DNA of 64,000 nucleotides. It comes from Actinomycetales bacterium. GTDB taxonomy: Bacteria; Actinomycetota; Actinomycetes; S36-B12; UBA5976. A program made the position numbers and the translations under genes. Below the pieces are notes generated by a model, which saw only the letters and a list, made by a program, of their open reading frames with translations, was not told the origin of the DNA and made no database searches. The stretch covers positions 62,001-126,000 of the forward strand of contig JAGWXT010000004.1 in the NCBI GenBank assembly GCA_018969715.1, given 5' to 3'. Below are positions 56,046-64,000 of the stretch, piece after piece. Every line of letters starts with the position of its first letter. The first letter of the stretch is position 1.

Positions 56046-57461
56046 TCACCGCTGCGGAGTGTCGTCCGCCGGTTCGGCTGACGCACCTGCCCGTCCGGTG
56101 AGGTGCGCAGCGGCCCGGGCCAGCAGGGCACCGGGGTCGACGCCGACACCGGAGTGGACCGCGCACCCGAGGCGCGCCTGCCCCGCATAGGTGAGCAGCC
56201 CAACCGAGATGCCCGAGCCAAGGGGCGGCACCAGCGGCTGGACGGAGACAACCCGCCGGCCGAGCAGATGCACAGGGGCAGCCGGCCCCCGGACGTTGCT
56301 CACGGTCAGATCCGCTCCCCCGGCCAGTTGCGCGAGGACCCCCACGGGAATGACGGCGCCGGCAGCTGCCAGCCACTCCGCCACGTCCGGGAGCACACTG
56401 GTCCGCCACCGGTGGACCTGCGCCGCTGCCTCGCCCGCGAGGTCAGCGCACCACTGCGCCGGCGACCCCGCCGTACCCGGGTGCAGGACCAGTCGGGCAG
56501 CGGTGAGGTGATTGCCAGCCTCACCTGCGGCGCGGGACGGCAGCCGAATGGGAACGTTCACCGTCGTCGCACTCCCCGCCGTGAGTTCCCATGCCGAGAC
56601 GGTCACTGCTGCGATGAGCAGGTCGTTGAGGCGCCGTACTCGGCCTTCGTCGCCAACGCTGCGCAGTCGTTCGACCGCCTCCCGGATCTCCGCCAGGGGC
56701 ACCACCGTGGTCGCGCGGACGCTGCCCGCACTCCCCACCGGCCAGGGGCGGCTGACCGGTGGGCGCTGCCCAGTGAGGATGCGCCAGTGATCCGCGCGCG
56801 CACACGCCTGCTGGGTCGCCGCGATCGGGTCATCGCGCAGCATCCGCAGCGCCTGCTGGCCGGTGGCGAGCAGTCCGGGCAACCAGGTGAGCGGATCCGA
56901 CTGCATCCCCCGGCCCGGCCGACCGGCCCCGTCGTCATCGGGCTGGGCGGATATCCCCTCATCGGTCAGCCCGAGGACGGTCTGGAGTGCCCCGTGTGCA
57001 TCCGTCAGGGCATGGTTGAACCAGACGATCAGGCCGTGACAGGGTTTCCGGCCATCACCGCCGTATCGCCGGGCAGGCCCCGCCGGTATCGGGGGGCCAC
57101 TGCCGACAACGCACATCCCCCAGGGGCCGGGGTCACCGGGGTCGGTGAGCACGCGCTCGAGCAGGTCATCGGCCGCAACCATGATCCCGTCGGCGCCGGC
57201 ATCCGGAACGATGCGGGCAGTGACCCGCTCAGCGAGCGGAGTGTCGTCATCGATGCGCTGCGGCAGGCCGGACCGCCCGGACTCGACCAGCCGCGAGCGG
57301 AGAACCGGCAGTCCAGCACGTCGCTGCGCGACCCGTGCCCGCAGCGCTGCCGGGTCGATCGCACCGTCGCACAGCAGCACCGCAGCCACGGGTGCACGCC
57401 AGCGGCGGTCGACGCGAGCCAGCCGCCAGGCCGCGGCATCCCAGCCGCCGACAGCAGCCAC
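56046..57461 (-). CDS. Wax ester synthase/diacylglycerol acyltransferase-like protein with altered catalytic motif
   Basis: 471 residues, the normal length of WS/DGAT proteins. It shows the family order: an N-terminal WRLARVDRRWRAPVAAVLLCDG, a central WFNHALTDAHGALQTVLGL, RRLNDLLIAAVTVSAWEL (ND block), VNVPIRLPSRAAGEAGNHL, DLTVSNVRGPAAPVHLLGRRV and PLGSGISVGLLTYAG. The catalytic HHxxxDG is NHALTDAHG: the second His and Asp remain, but the first His is Asn and Gly is displaced. It may act on another acyl acceptor or be weakly active. Its place between ruvC and yebC is not seen in Mycobacterium. Confidence 0.72.
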   Translation of the reverse strand: MAAVGGWDAAAWRLARVDRRWRAPVAAVLLCDGAIDPAALRARVAQRRAGLPVLRSRLVESGRSGLPQRIDDDTPLAERVTARIVPDAGADGIMVAADDLLERVLTDPGDPGPWGMCVVGSGPPIPAGPARRYGGDGRKPCHGLIVWFNHALTDAHGALQTVLGLTDEGISAQPDDDGAGRPGRGMQSDPLTWLPGLLATGQQALRMLRDDPIAATQQACARADHWRILTGQRPPVSRPWPVGSAGSVRATTVVPLAEIREAVERLRSVGDEGRVRRLNDLLIAAVTVSAWELTAGSATTVNVPIRLPSRAAGEAGNHLTAARLVLHPGTAGSPAQWCADLAGEAAAQVHRWRTSVLPDVAEWLAAAGAVIPVGVLAQLAGGADLTVSNVRGPAAPVHLLGRRVVSVQPLVPPLGSGISVGLLTYAGQARLGCAVHSGVGVDPGALLARAAAHLTGRAGASAEPADDTPQR

Positions 57462-57476
57462 GGCGGCGAACCCGGC

Positions 57477-58226
57477 TCAGCCGAGGCGGGCGAGGACGTC
57501 GTCGGTGACGTCGAGATTGGTCCACACGTTCTGGACATCGTCGCAGTCCTCGAGTGCCTCGATCAGTCGGATCACCCGACCAGCGGACTGGTCATCGCAG
57601 GGCACACTCAGCGATGGCAGGAACGAGGCCTCAGCTGAGGTGTACTCGAGGGCGTGGGCCTGCAGTGCCGCGCGAACCGCCAGCAGGTCACCGGGAGCGC
57701 AGATGATCTCCCAGGCCTCGCCGATGTCGTCGACGGACTCCGCGCCGGCATCGAGGACGGCCGCCAGCAGTTCATCCTCCGCCACCTGGGATCGCTCGAT
57801 CAGGACCACTCCCTTGCGGGTGAACAGGTACGCCACCGATCCGGGATCGGCCATCGAGCCGCCATTGCGGGTCATGGCCAGCCGGACCTCCCCCGCAGCG
57901 CGATTGCGGTTGTCGGTGAGGCACTCGATGAGCACGGCGACACCGGCCGGGCCGTAACCCTCGTACATGACGACCTGGTAGTCGGAGCCACCTGCCTCGC
58001 GACCCGCCCCCCGCGCGACGGCGCGCTCGATGGTGTCAACCGGAACGGAGTTCTTGCGGGCCTTCTGGATCGCATCGAACAGTGTGGGATTGCCTGCCGG
58101 ATCGGGGCCGCCGACCCGGGCAGCCACCTCGACCGCCTTGATCAGCTTGGCGAACAGCGTGCCCCGACGGGCATCGAGGACCGCCTTCTTGTGCTTGGTG
58201 GTCGCCCACTTGGAGTGCCCGGACAT
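57477..58226 (-). CDS. yebC: YebC/PmpR family protein
   Basis: 249 residues from ATG 58226: [31 protein letters not shown], then [40 protein letters not shown] and [13 protein letters not shown] are the family landmarks. YebC-type proteins were described as transcription factors and recently as translation factors acting on poly-proline stretches. Between the WS/DGAT-like gene and pdxT. Confidence 0.95.
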   Translation of the reverse strand: MSGHSKWATTKHKKAVLDARRGTLFAKLIKAVEVAARVGGPDPAGNPTLFDAIQKARKNSVPVDTIERAVARGAGREAGGSDYQVVMYEGYGPAGVAVLIECLTDNRNRAAGEVRLAMTRNGGSMADPGSVAYLFTRKGVVLIERSQVAEDELLAAVLDAGAESVDDIGEAWEIICAPGDLLAVRAALQAHALEYTSAEASFLPSLSVPCDDQSAGRVIRLIEALEDCDDVQNVWTNLDVTDDVLARLG

Positions 58227-58236
58227 CGCTCCCGCC

Positions 58237-58916
58237 CTACCCGACGCCCAGCGGCACGGCAGCCGCGGGCACCTGCGGTGCGGCGGCACCCGCCGCGCCG
58301 GCCCCGGTCGACGTGCCTGATGGGGCCGTGCACCGGCCCAGCAGCAACGCATGCACCCGGTCATCGGCGGTGAGCTCCGGGTGGAAGGACGTGCCGATCA
58401 CCGCGCCCTGGCGCACCATGACCGCCCGCGGGTGACCGTCGGCGTCGGCGACGTGGGCGAGCACCTCCACCTGTGGGCCGACCGACTCCAGCCAGGGCGC
58501 ACGAATGAACACCCCGGGGAACGCCACCGGGCCGAGGACGGCGATGTCCACGGGACGCTCGAAGGAGGCAACCTGCCGGCCGAAGGCATTGCGGCGGACG
58601 ACGACGTCGAGCACGCCGCAGACATGCTGATCGGGGCGACCGTCCAGCACCTGACGCGCGAGGACGATCAGCCCCGCGCAGGTGGCGAGGGCCGGCAGCC
58701 CGGCCCGCAACTCCCCGGCAAGTGGCTGCGCCAGCCCCTCGCGGACGAGGAGCATGCTCACGGTCGTCGACTCGCCCCCGGGCAGGACGATCCCTGCCAA
58801 CCCGCGCAGGTCAGCCGGTGAGCGGACGGCGACGGTGCGCGCACCGCAGCGCTCAAGTGCCTGGGCGTGCTCGCGCACATCGCCCTGCAGGGCGAGCACG
58901 CCGACCCGCGGGCGGC

Positions 58917-58920
<4 letters not shown>
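58237..58920 (-). CDS. pdxT: Pyridoxal 5'-phosphate synthase glutaminase subunit PdxT
   Basis: 227 residues from GTG 58920 (GTGA overlap with pdxS stop). [30 protein letters not shown], the nucleophile in [11 protein letters not shown] (Cys about 83) and [11 protein letters not shown] (His/Glu of the triad). It hydrolyses glutamine and passes ammonia to PdxS. The last ~30 residues are Ala/Gly/Pro-rich and extra to the family. Confidence 0.94.
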
Positions 58921-59858
<938 letters not shown>

Positions 59859-59905
59859 CCCACGAGCGTACGACCACCCGCCGCCGGCGGCAGATCTGCC
59901 GGGCC

Positions 59906-59953
59906 ATGTCAGTCGACACCTCAGTCGACACCTCAGCCGACACCTCAGCCGAC
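59906..59953. repeat. 12-bp tandem repeat, four copies, containing a stop codon
   Basis: Four copies of ACCTCAGYCGAC (first copy ATGTCAGTCGAC) at 59906-59917, 59918-59929, 59930-59941 and 59942-59953. On the minus strand the unit contains TGA; the stop of the 59945-60595 gene lies in the copy nearest that gene. Confidence 0.93.
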
Positions 59954-60595
59954 CGAGGTGCGCGCCAGTCCCTCGGCGATATCCGTGCGCAGCAGGACCG
60001 CCCTGGGGTACGGGGCGTAACCGGCCAGCCGCAGCAGTCGGGTCACGCGACGGTCGCGCATCCGCTGGCAGGAGGCGACTGCGTCATCGTGGAAGGTGAC
60101 GCAGTAGGAGAAGCGACGGCAGGCGCTGGCCAGCGCCTGGGTGGCCGCAGCCGCGGGGCCGCCGGCTGCCGGGGCCGCCACGGACGAGGGGAACCCTGCC
60201 ACCAGCGCTGCCGTCAGCGCGTCCTCGCGAGCCCAGTCAATAGCCGTCCAGTCAGGAGCCGTCGACTCACTTCCGGGCCACTCAGCGGACACCCCGGGCA
60301 CCGTCGAGCAGCTCCCCGGAGCAGTCCCGCCGAGTGCGCGGTCGGCTGCGGGGGATCCCGTCCACCAGCGCGAGCCGTCCGCCAGCGACGCCAGGGCGGA
60401 TGGGGCTCTCGAGGGCGGCTGGACGGCCAACCAGGTCCGCACGGCACGCCAGCGCTCAGCGCGCGCCGCGATGAGGGCCAGCCGCGCATGGTCGACCTTC
60501 AGGTGCAGTCGATCAAGTCGGGCCGCGGTCTGACTGAGGTAGACCGCACACACCGCAAGGAGGACGACCGCGAGGGTAAGCCAGGACGACCACAT
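59945..60595 (-). CDS. Unknown protein with one N-terminal membrane helix
   Basis: 216 residues from ATG 60595 (ATGA overlap with the pimA stop). One helix (about 3-21) is followed by [30 protein letters not shown], a helical segment seen also at the N-terminus of the membrane proteins encoded beside pimA in other actinobacteria (for example the Rv2609c position). The remainder is variable and Ala/Ser/Pro-rich, ending with [40 protein letters not shown]. No NUDIX box is visible, unlike the Mycobacterium protein at this position. Function unknown. Confidence 0.75.
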   Translation of the reverse strand: MWSSWLTLAVVLLAVCAVYLSQTAARLDRLHLKVDHARLALIAARAERWRAVRTWLAVQPPSRAPSALASLADGSRWWTGSPAADRALGGTAPGSCSTVPGVSAEWPGSESTAPDWTAIDWAREDALTAALVAGFPSSVAAPAAGGPAAAATQALASACRRFSYCVTFHDDAVASCQRMRDRRVTRLLRLAGYAPYPRAVLLRTDIAEGLARTSVG

Positions 60596-61893
60596 CAGCG
60601 GACCGTCCGCCGGGCCTGGCGGTGGGTGCGTCGACCGGTGGGGCTGACCCGACCGTAGAGCTGGCCCCGCAGGTCCTCCTGTACTCCGCCACCGAGGGTC
60701 ATCACCGATGCGTAGACGTCGAGGATCTGCCCGGTGACAACCGACCAGTCGAACCCGAGGACACGCTGCCGCCCGGCGGCGATGCGTGCGGTCCGCCCCC
60801 GCACATCGCTGAGCGCAAGGTTCAGCCCGCGAGCGAGGGCGGCCGGCTCGCCCACCGGGACGAGCAGCCCGCACCGCCCGCCGTCGAGAACGTCCCGGAA
60901 GGCGGGCAGGTCGGACGCAACGATCCCGGCGCCGGCGGCCATCGCCTCGAGCAGGACGATCCCGAACGACTCCCGACCGGTGTTCGGCGCGACGTAGATC
61001 GTCGCGGACGCGAACAGGGCGGCCTTCTCGGCATCGGACACCTCACCGAGCCACTGCACTCGATGGGCCCAGCGCTGGTCGAGGTGGCTGGGCACGTCTC
61101 CGGGATCCCCGGGACCGGCGATCTGGACGGTGAGCGCGGGATGACCGGCCAGGACCTCGGGCAGCGCCGCCATAAGCACTCCCAGCCCCTTGCGCGGCTC
61201 ATCAAGGCGGCCGAGGAAGAGGATGCGCAACGCCCCCGTCCCCCCGTCAGTCGCCCGATGGGGCGCCGGCCCATCGGACGCGGGCCCCGCGGGCCTGCGG
61301 ACCCGGCAGTCGGGTGTGTCGGCACCACCGGCGGCGAAGTGCGCGATGGTGACCCCATTGGGAATGACCACCGACTGTGCCCCCAGATGCGTCAGCAGGG
61401 TCACCCGGGCCTGGGCGCTCACCGCGATCCGGGCGGTCACCTTGTCGAGGGCGGTGCGGATGAGCGGGCTGAAGGTGCGCATCAGGGTGGCGTACTCGTG
61501 GCTGGCGTGGAAGGTGGCCACGATCGGACCGGTGGCGCACCAGCAGGCAATGCCGGCAAGGCTCGGGCTTGCCGGCTCATGAACATGGAGCAGATCGAAG
61601 CGGCCCGCGCGGAGCCACTCCCGGGTGCGGCTGAAGGCGCTGGGATCGAAGGCGATCCGGGCAACCGAGCCGTTGAAGGGCACGCCCACCGGCGACCCGG
61701 CTGCCACCACCCCGGTCGGCAGTGAGAGGTGATCCGATGCCGGCGTGAGGATGGTCACCTCGTTCCCGCGCACCCGCAACTGCTCGGAGAGGTCGGCAAT
61801 GTGCTGGCGGACACCACCGGGCACGCTCCAGTCGTAGGGACACACCATGCCGATGCGCAGACCACCGGCAGGCTCACCCCGGGGGCTGCTCAT
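60595..61893 (-). CDS. pimA: Phosphatidylinositol mannosyltransferase, PimA-type (GT4)
   Basis: 432 residues. LRIGMVCPYDWSVPGGVRQHIADL at the N-terminus (GDP-mannose/acceptor region), LHVHEPASPSL, VATFHASHEY, IPNGVTIAHF, LFLGRLDEPRKGLGVLMAALP and the C-terminal YVAPNTGRESFGIVLLEAMAAGAGIVASD (E-x7-E motif). It transfers mannose to phosphatidylinositol. A low-complexity insert (about 201-222) lies between the two GT-B halves. The C-terminal ~40 residues are basic and not conserved. Order pgsA-patA-pimA supports the role. Confidence 0.9.
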   Translation of the reverse strand: MSSPRGEPAGGLRIGMVCPYDWSVPGGVRQHIADLSEQLRVRGNEVTILTPASDHLSLPTGVVAAGSPVGVPFNGSVARIAFDPSAFSRTREWLRAGRFDLLHVHEPASPSLAGIACWCATGPIVATFHASHEYATLMRTFSPLIRTALDKVTARIAVSAQARVTLLTHLGAQSVVIPNGVTIAHFAAGGADTPDCRVRRPAGPASDGPAPHRATDGGTGALRILFLGRLDEPRKGLGVLMAALPEVLAGHPALTVQIAGPGDPGDVPSHLDQRWAHRVQWLGEVSDAEKAALFASATIYVAPNTGRESFGIVLLEAMAAGAGIVASDLPAFRDVLDGGRCGLLVPVGEPAALARGLNLALSDVRGRTARIAAGRQRVLGFDWSVVTGQILDVYASVMTLGGGVQEDLRGQLYGRVSPTGRRTHRQARRTVR

Positions 61894-62867
61894 AGCAGGA
61901 CAGTGTCGCCGATGTCGCGCGCCCGTCGCTCGTGCCCGTCGCGCGTGCCCGGGTCAACGGTGCCGGCGGTCCAGATGGGCTGCATCATGTGCCAGTCCGC
62001 GGGATGGGCGACGATGGCGCGCTCCAGTGCCCGCGCGAGGGCGGCAGTCACGGCCGAGACCCGCGTGGGTCGCTGGCTCCCGGCCGGTGCGCCACCCGGG
62101 AGCCCGGGATCGATCGGCGGGTAAAGCCTCGCCTCGGCGCGGTCATCGCTGTACCACAGGCCGACGGGGATCAGCACTCCGCCCGTGGCGCAGGCCAGCG
62201 CCGCCGGCCCAGTGGGGAGTGAAGCGGGCGCGCCGAGGAAGTCCAGTCGCACCCCCGAGCCGGTGAGATCGCGATCGGCGACCAGGGCCACCGGCTGACC
62301 GGAGCGTGCCCGCGCCAGCAGCGTTCGCAGGACGGCAGGACCACCATCGTGCGGCAGCACCTCAATGCCCAGACCCTCCCGAAAGGCCGTGAACACCTCG
62401 TAGGCGCGAGGCGGGTGCAGCCGCTCGGCAATCGTTGTCAGCCGCACGCCGCGCTGGGTCAGCCAGCGGGCGAGCAGGTCCCAGTTGCCCTGATGGGGCA
62501 GGGCGAGGACGACGGGCCGACCGTCGCGCAGCGCATCGGTGAGGTGGTGGCTGTCGTGCAGGAACGCTCGCGTGTCCACCTCCGCTGATCCCCAGTGGGG
62601 CAGGGTGATGACCTCCGACCAGTACCGCAGATAGGAGCGCAGGGCCGCGCGCGTGAGGCGGTCAACCGCAGCGGGGTCGTCAGCCGAGGGGTCTCCGGCG
62701 AACCTCAGGGCCCGCTCCATGGCCGTTCGCAGTCGACCGACACCGTCCCCGCCCCGCGACCAGACCGTCCCCGCGACCGCCGCGGCGGCGCGTCGGGTCA
62801 CCCCTTGGGGGAGCGCATCGATCACCGCCCCCACCCACCGGTGGCCGAGCAGCACCGATGTACCCAC
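61890..62867 (-). CDS. Phosphatidylinositol mannoside acyltransferase, PatA-type
   Basis: 325 residues from GTG 62867 (overlaps pgsA stop by one base; TAGTG). The HxxxxD acyltransferase motif is LPHQGNWDLLARW (about residues 124-136), and the family's ALVADRDLTGSGVRLDFLGAPASLPTGPAALA follows. Related to lipid A lauroyl acyltransferases, in actinobacteria PatA acylates PI-mannosides. It overlaps pimA by four bases. Confidence 0.9.
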   Translation of the reverse strand: MGTSVLLGHRWVGAVIDALPQGVTRRAAAAVAGTVWSRGGDGVGRLRTAMERALRFAGDPSADDPAAVDRLTRAALRSYLRYWSEVITLPHWGSAEVDTRAFLHDSHHLTDALRDGRPVVLALPHQGNWDLLARWLTQRGVRLTTIAERLHPPRAYEVFTAFREGLGIEVLPHDGGPAVLRTLLARARSGQPVALVADRDLTGSGVRLDFLGAPASLPTGPAALACATGGVLIPVGLWYSDDRAEARLYPPIDPGLPGGAPAGSQRPTRVSAVTAALARALERAIVAHPADWHMMQPIWTAGTVDPGTRDGHERRARDIGDTVLL

Positions 62868-63499
62868 TACCGCTCCGGCAGGCCGGATGGACTGTGCAAC
62901 TGCCGGCGCACCACGATGATGCGCTGCCCGATCGTCACCATCCCCAGGACGGTGAGCAGTGCGAGGGCCAGTGGCAGCGCCCAGTCGATTCCCAGCGCGG
63001 CCCCCAGCAATGCCAGCAGGACGATCAGCACCCGTTCGGCGCGCTCCGCGACGCCGACATCAGCGGTGGCACCGAGGGATTCGGCACGGGCCTTCGTGTA
63101 CGAGGTGACCTGGCCCATCAGCAGGGCAGCAACGGCGAGGCCGGCGAGCAGCGACTGATCCGTTCGGGCGAAGTACAGGGCGATTCCGCCGAGCACCGCG
63201 CCATCGCTGATGCGATCGACAACGGAGTCGAGAAAGGCCCCCCAGCGACTGGTTCGCCCGCTGAGGCGGGCCATGGTCCCATCGAGCAGGTCACCGGCCG
63301 ACAGCAGCGCGATGAGCAGCAATCCCCACCCGAATCGGCCGAACGGCAGGGTTGCCAGAGCCGCCAGCGAGACCCCCGCCGCCCCGAGCACGCTCACGGC
63401 GTTGGGCCCGAGGCCCAGCTGCAGCAGCGCCCGCGCAACCGGCTCCGCCCCCGCCGCTGCCAAGCGGCGAACCCGCGGGCGGTTCAGCATGACTGCCAT
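62867..63499 (-). CDS. pgsA: CDP-alcohol phosphatidyltransferase, PgsA1-type (phosphatidylinositol phosphate synthase)
   Basis: 210 residues. Complete family motif DGTMARLSGRTSRWGAFLDSVVD (about residues 72-94: D-G-x2-A-R-x8-G-x3-D-x3-D), in contrast to the altered motif of the paralogue at 13086-13748. About five helices. It makes phosphatidylinositol phosphate from CDP-diacylglycerol and inositol phosphate, the precursor for PimA. Start at ATG 63499 or 63490, both overlapping the HIT gene 3' end. Confidence 0.9.
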   Translation of the reverse strand: MAVMLNRPRVRRLAAAGAEPVARALLQLGLGPNAVSVLGAAGVSLAALATLPFGRFGWGLLLIALLSAGDLLDGTMARLSGRTSRWGAFLDSVVDRISDGAVLGGIALYFARTDQSLLAGLAVAALLMGQVTSYTKARAESLGATADVGVAERAERVLIVLLALLGAALGIDWALPLALALLTVLGMVTIGQRIIVVRRQLHSPSGLPER

Positions 63500-64000
63500 T
63501 CGGCGGCAAGCAGGTCGCGGGTGTCGGAGAGCACCTGGGCCATCGCCTTGGTGCCCGACACCACCGGCATGAAGTTCGTGTCACCACCCCACCGGGGGAC
63601 GACGTGCTGGTGAAGGTGGCCGGCGATCCCGGCACCGGCCACCCGGCCCTGGTTCATCCCGATATTGAAGCCGTGCGCCATCGTGGCAACCCGCAGGGTG
63701 CGCATCGACTCCTTGGTCAGGGTCGCGACGTCGGCTGTCTCATCGGCGGTGAGGTCGGGGTACTCGCCGACATGCCGGTACGGGCAGACCATGAGGTGAC
63801 CGGGGTTGTAGGGGTAGAGGTTGAGCACGACGAAGGCGTGCCGACCGCGCGCGACGACGAGGGATTCGTCATCGGCCAGCGCCGGCACCCGGCAGAACGG
63901 GCATTGGTCCCCCGCCTCGTCATCGGCCGGCCGGTTCTCCCCCCGCAGGTAGGCCAGTCGGTGCGGCGTCCACAGCCGATCCCAGCCATCGGGGACGGCG
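63484..64000 (-). CDS. HIT family protein (5' end cut by window)
   Basis: The frame is open to the window edge, beyond the internal Val codon at 63888 that would otherwise look like a start: PDGWDRLWTPHRLAYLRGE and a zinc pair CPFC are encoded there. The HIT core NQGRVAGAGIAGHLHQHVVPRW carries the His-x-His-x-His nucleotide-binding motif. About 172 residues are visible, so only a few N-terminal residues are missing. Family members hydrolyse or phosphorolyse dinucleoside polyphosphates. Co-located with pgsA as in Mycobacterium (Rv2613c). Confidence 0.92.
   Translation of the reverse strand, partial: AVPDGWDRLWTPHRLAYLRGENRPADDEAGDQCPFCRVPALADDESLVVARGRHAFVVLNLYPYNPGHLMVCPYRHVGEYPDLTADETADVATLTKESMRTLRVATMAHGFNIGMNQGRVAGAGIAGHLHQHVVPRWGGDTNFMPVVSGTKAMAQVLSDTRDLLAAEWQSC

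Noticed and set aside
63484-63888. HIT protein starting at the Val/GTG codon at 63888
   Set aside because: The upstream frame encodes a CPFC zinc pair and a family-like N-terminus up to the window edge, so that start would remove conserved sequence.

Overview
The window is a gene-dense, high-GC stretch of an actinobacterial (Actinomycetota) chromosome. The right half keeps the gene order known from Mycobacterium tuberculosis around Rv2552c-Rv2613c: aroE, mltG, ruvX, alaS, rarA, aspS, hisS, a metallo-beta-lactamase hydrolase, a membrane cyclophilin, rel, secF, secD, yajC, ruvB, ruvA, ruvC, yebC, pdxT, pdxS, pimA, a PatA-type acyltransferase, pgsA and a HIT protein. Genes are packed with many 4-bp ATGA/GTGA start-stop overlaps, and GTG starts are common. 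I saw no tRNA, rRNA, transposase, phage gene or CRISPR array.

Layout. 1-3.4 kb: extracytoplasmic thiol-redox pair (CcdA/DsbD-type membrane protein cut by the window edge, thioredoxin-like lipoprotein with a (Gly-Glu-Pro)n linker), two unknown membrane proteins and a SIMPL protein. 3.4-6.5 kb: ABC-2 exporter operon ending in a tandem universal-stress protein. 6.5-8.7 kb: a polytopic membrane protein with C-terminal leucine-rich-variant repeats, bracketed by a 31-bp imperfect direct repeat that suggests it was inserted between the stress-protein gene and the carotenoid operon. 8.8-19.2 kb: carotenoid locus (crtA-like, cruF, cruG-like, crtD-like; crtE, crtI, crtB; crtYc/crtYd), interrupted by metF and a CDP-alcohol phosphatidyltransferase gene. 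The gene set predicts a tailored, glycosylated carotenoid, most simply a monocyclic one. 19.2-21.5 kb: class II DAHP synthase and a phosphofructokinase carrying the residues of PPi-dependent enzymes, both upstream of and overlapping into crtYc-crtYd. 21.5-26 kb: hsp20 behind a CIRCE operator, glycerol kinase, RibBA and an FMN-reductase-like flavoprotein. 26-31.6 kb: a complete pseudaminic acid set (pseB, C, G, H, I plus convergent pseF). 31.7-35.1 kb: acyl-CoA dehydrogenase, PlsC-type acyltransferase, esterase and an unknown membrane protein. 35.1-64 kb: the conserved housekeeping block, with one odd guest, a WS/DGAT-like protein with an altered active-site motif, between ruvC and yebC.

The least expected signal is structural. 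Several unrelated genes end in short tandem duplications (12, 22, 23 and about 26 bp) whose unit contains the stop codon of the upstream gene. Further tandem arrays (9 bp x10, 12 bp x10, 34 bp x3, 30 bp x2) lie inside or beside other genes. Together with the 31-bp repeat around the 6.5-8.7 kb gene, they mark this genome as prone to small tandem duplications at gene junctions. All assignments come from reading the sequence; no database search was made.
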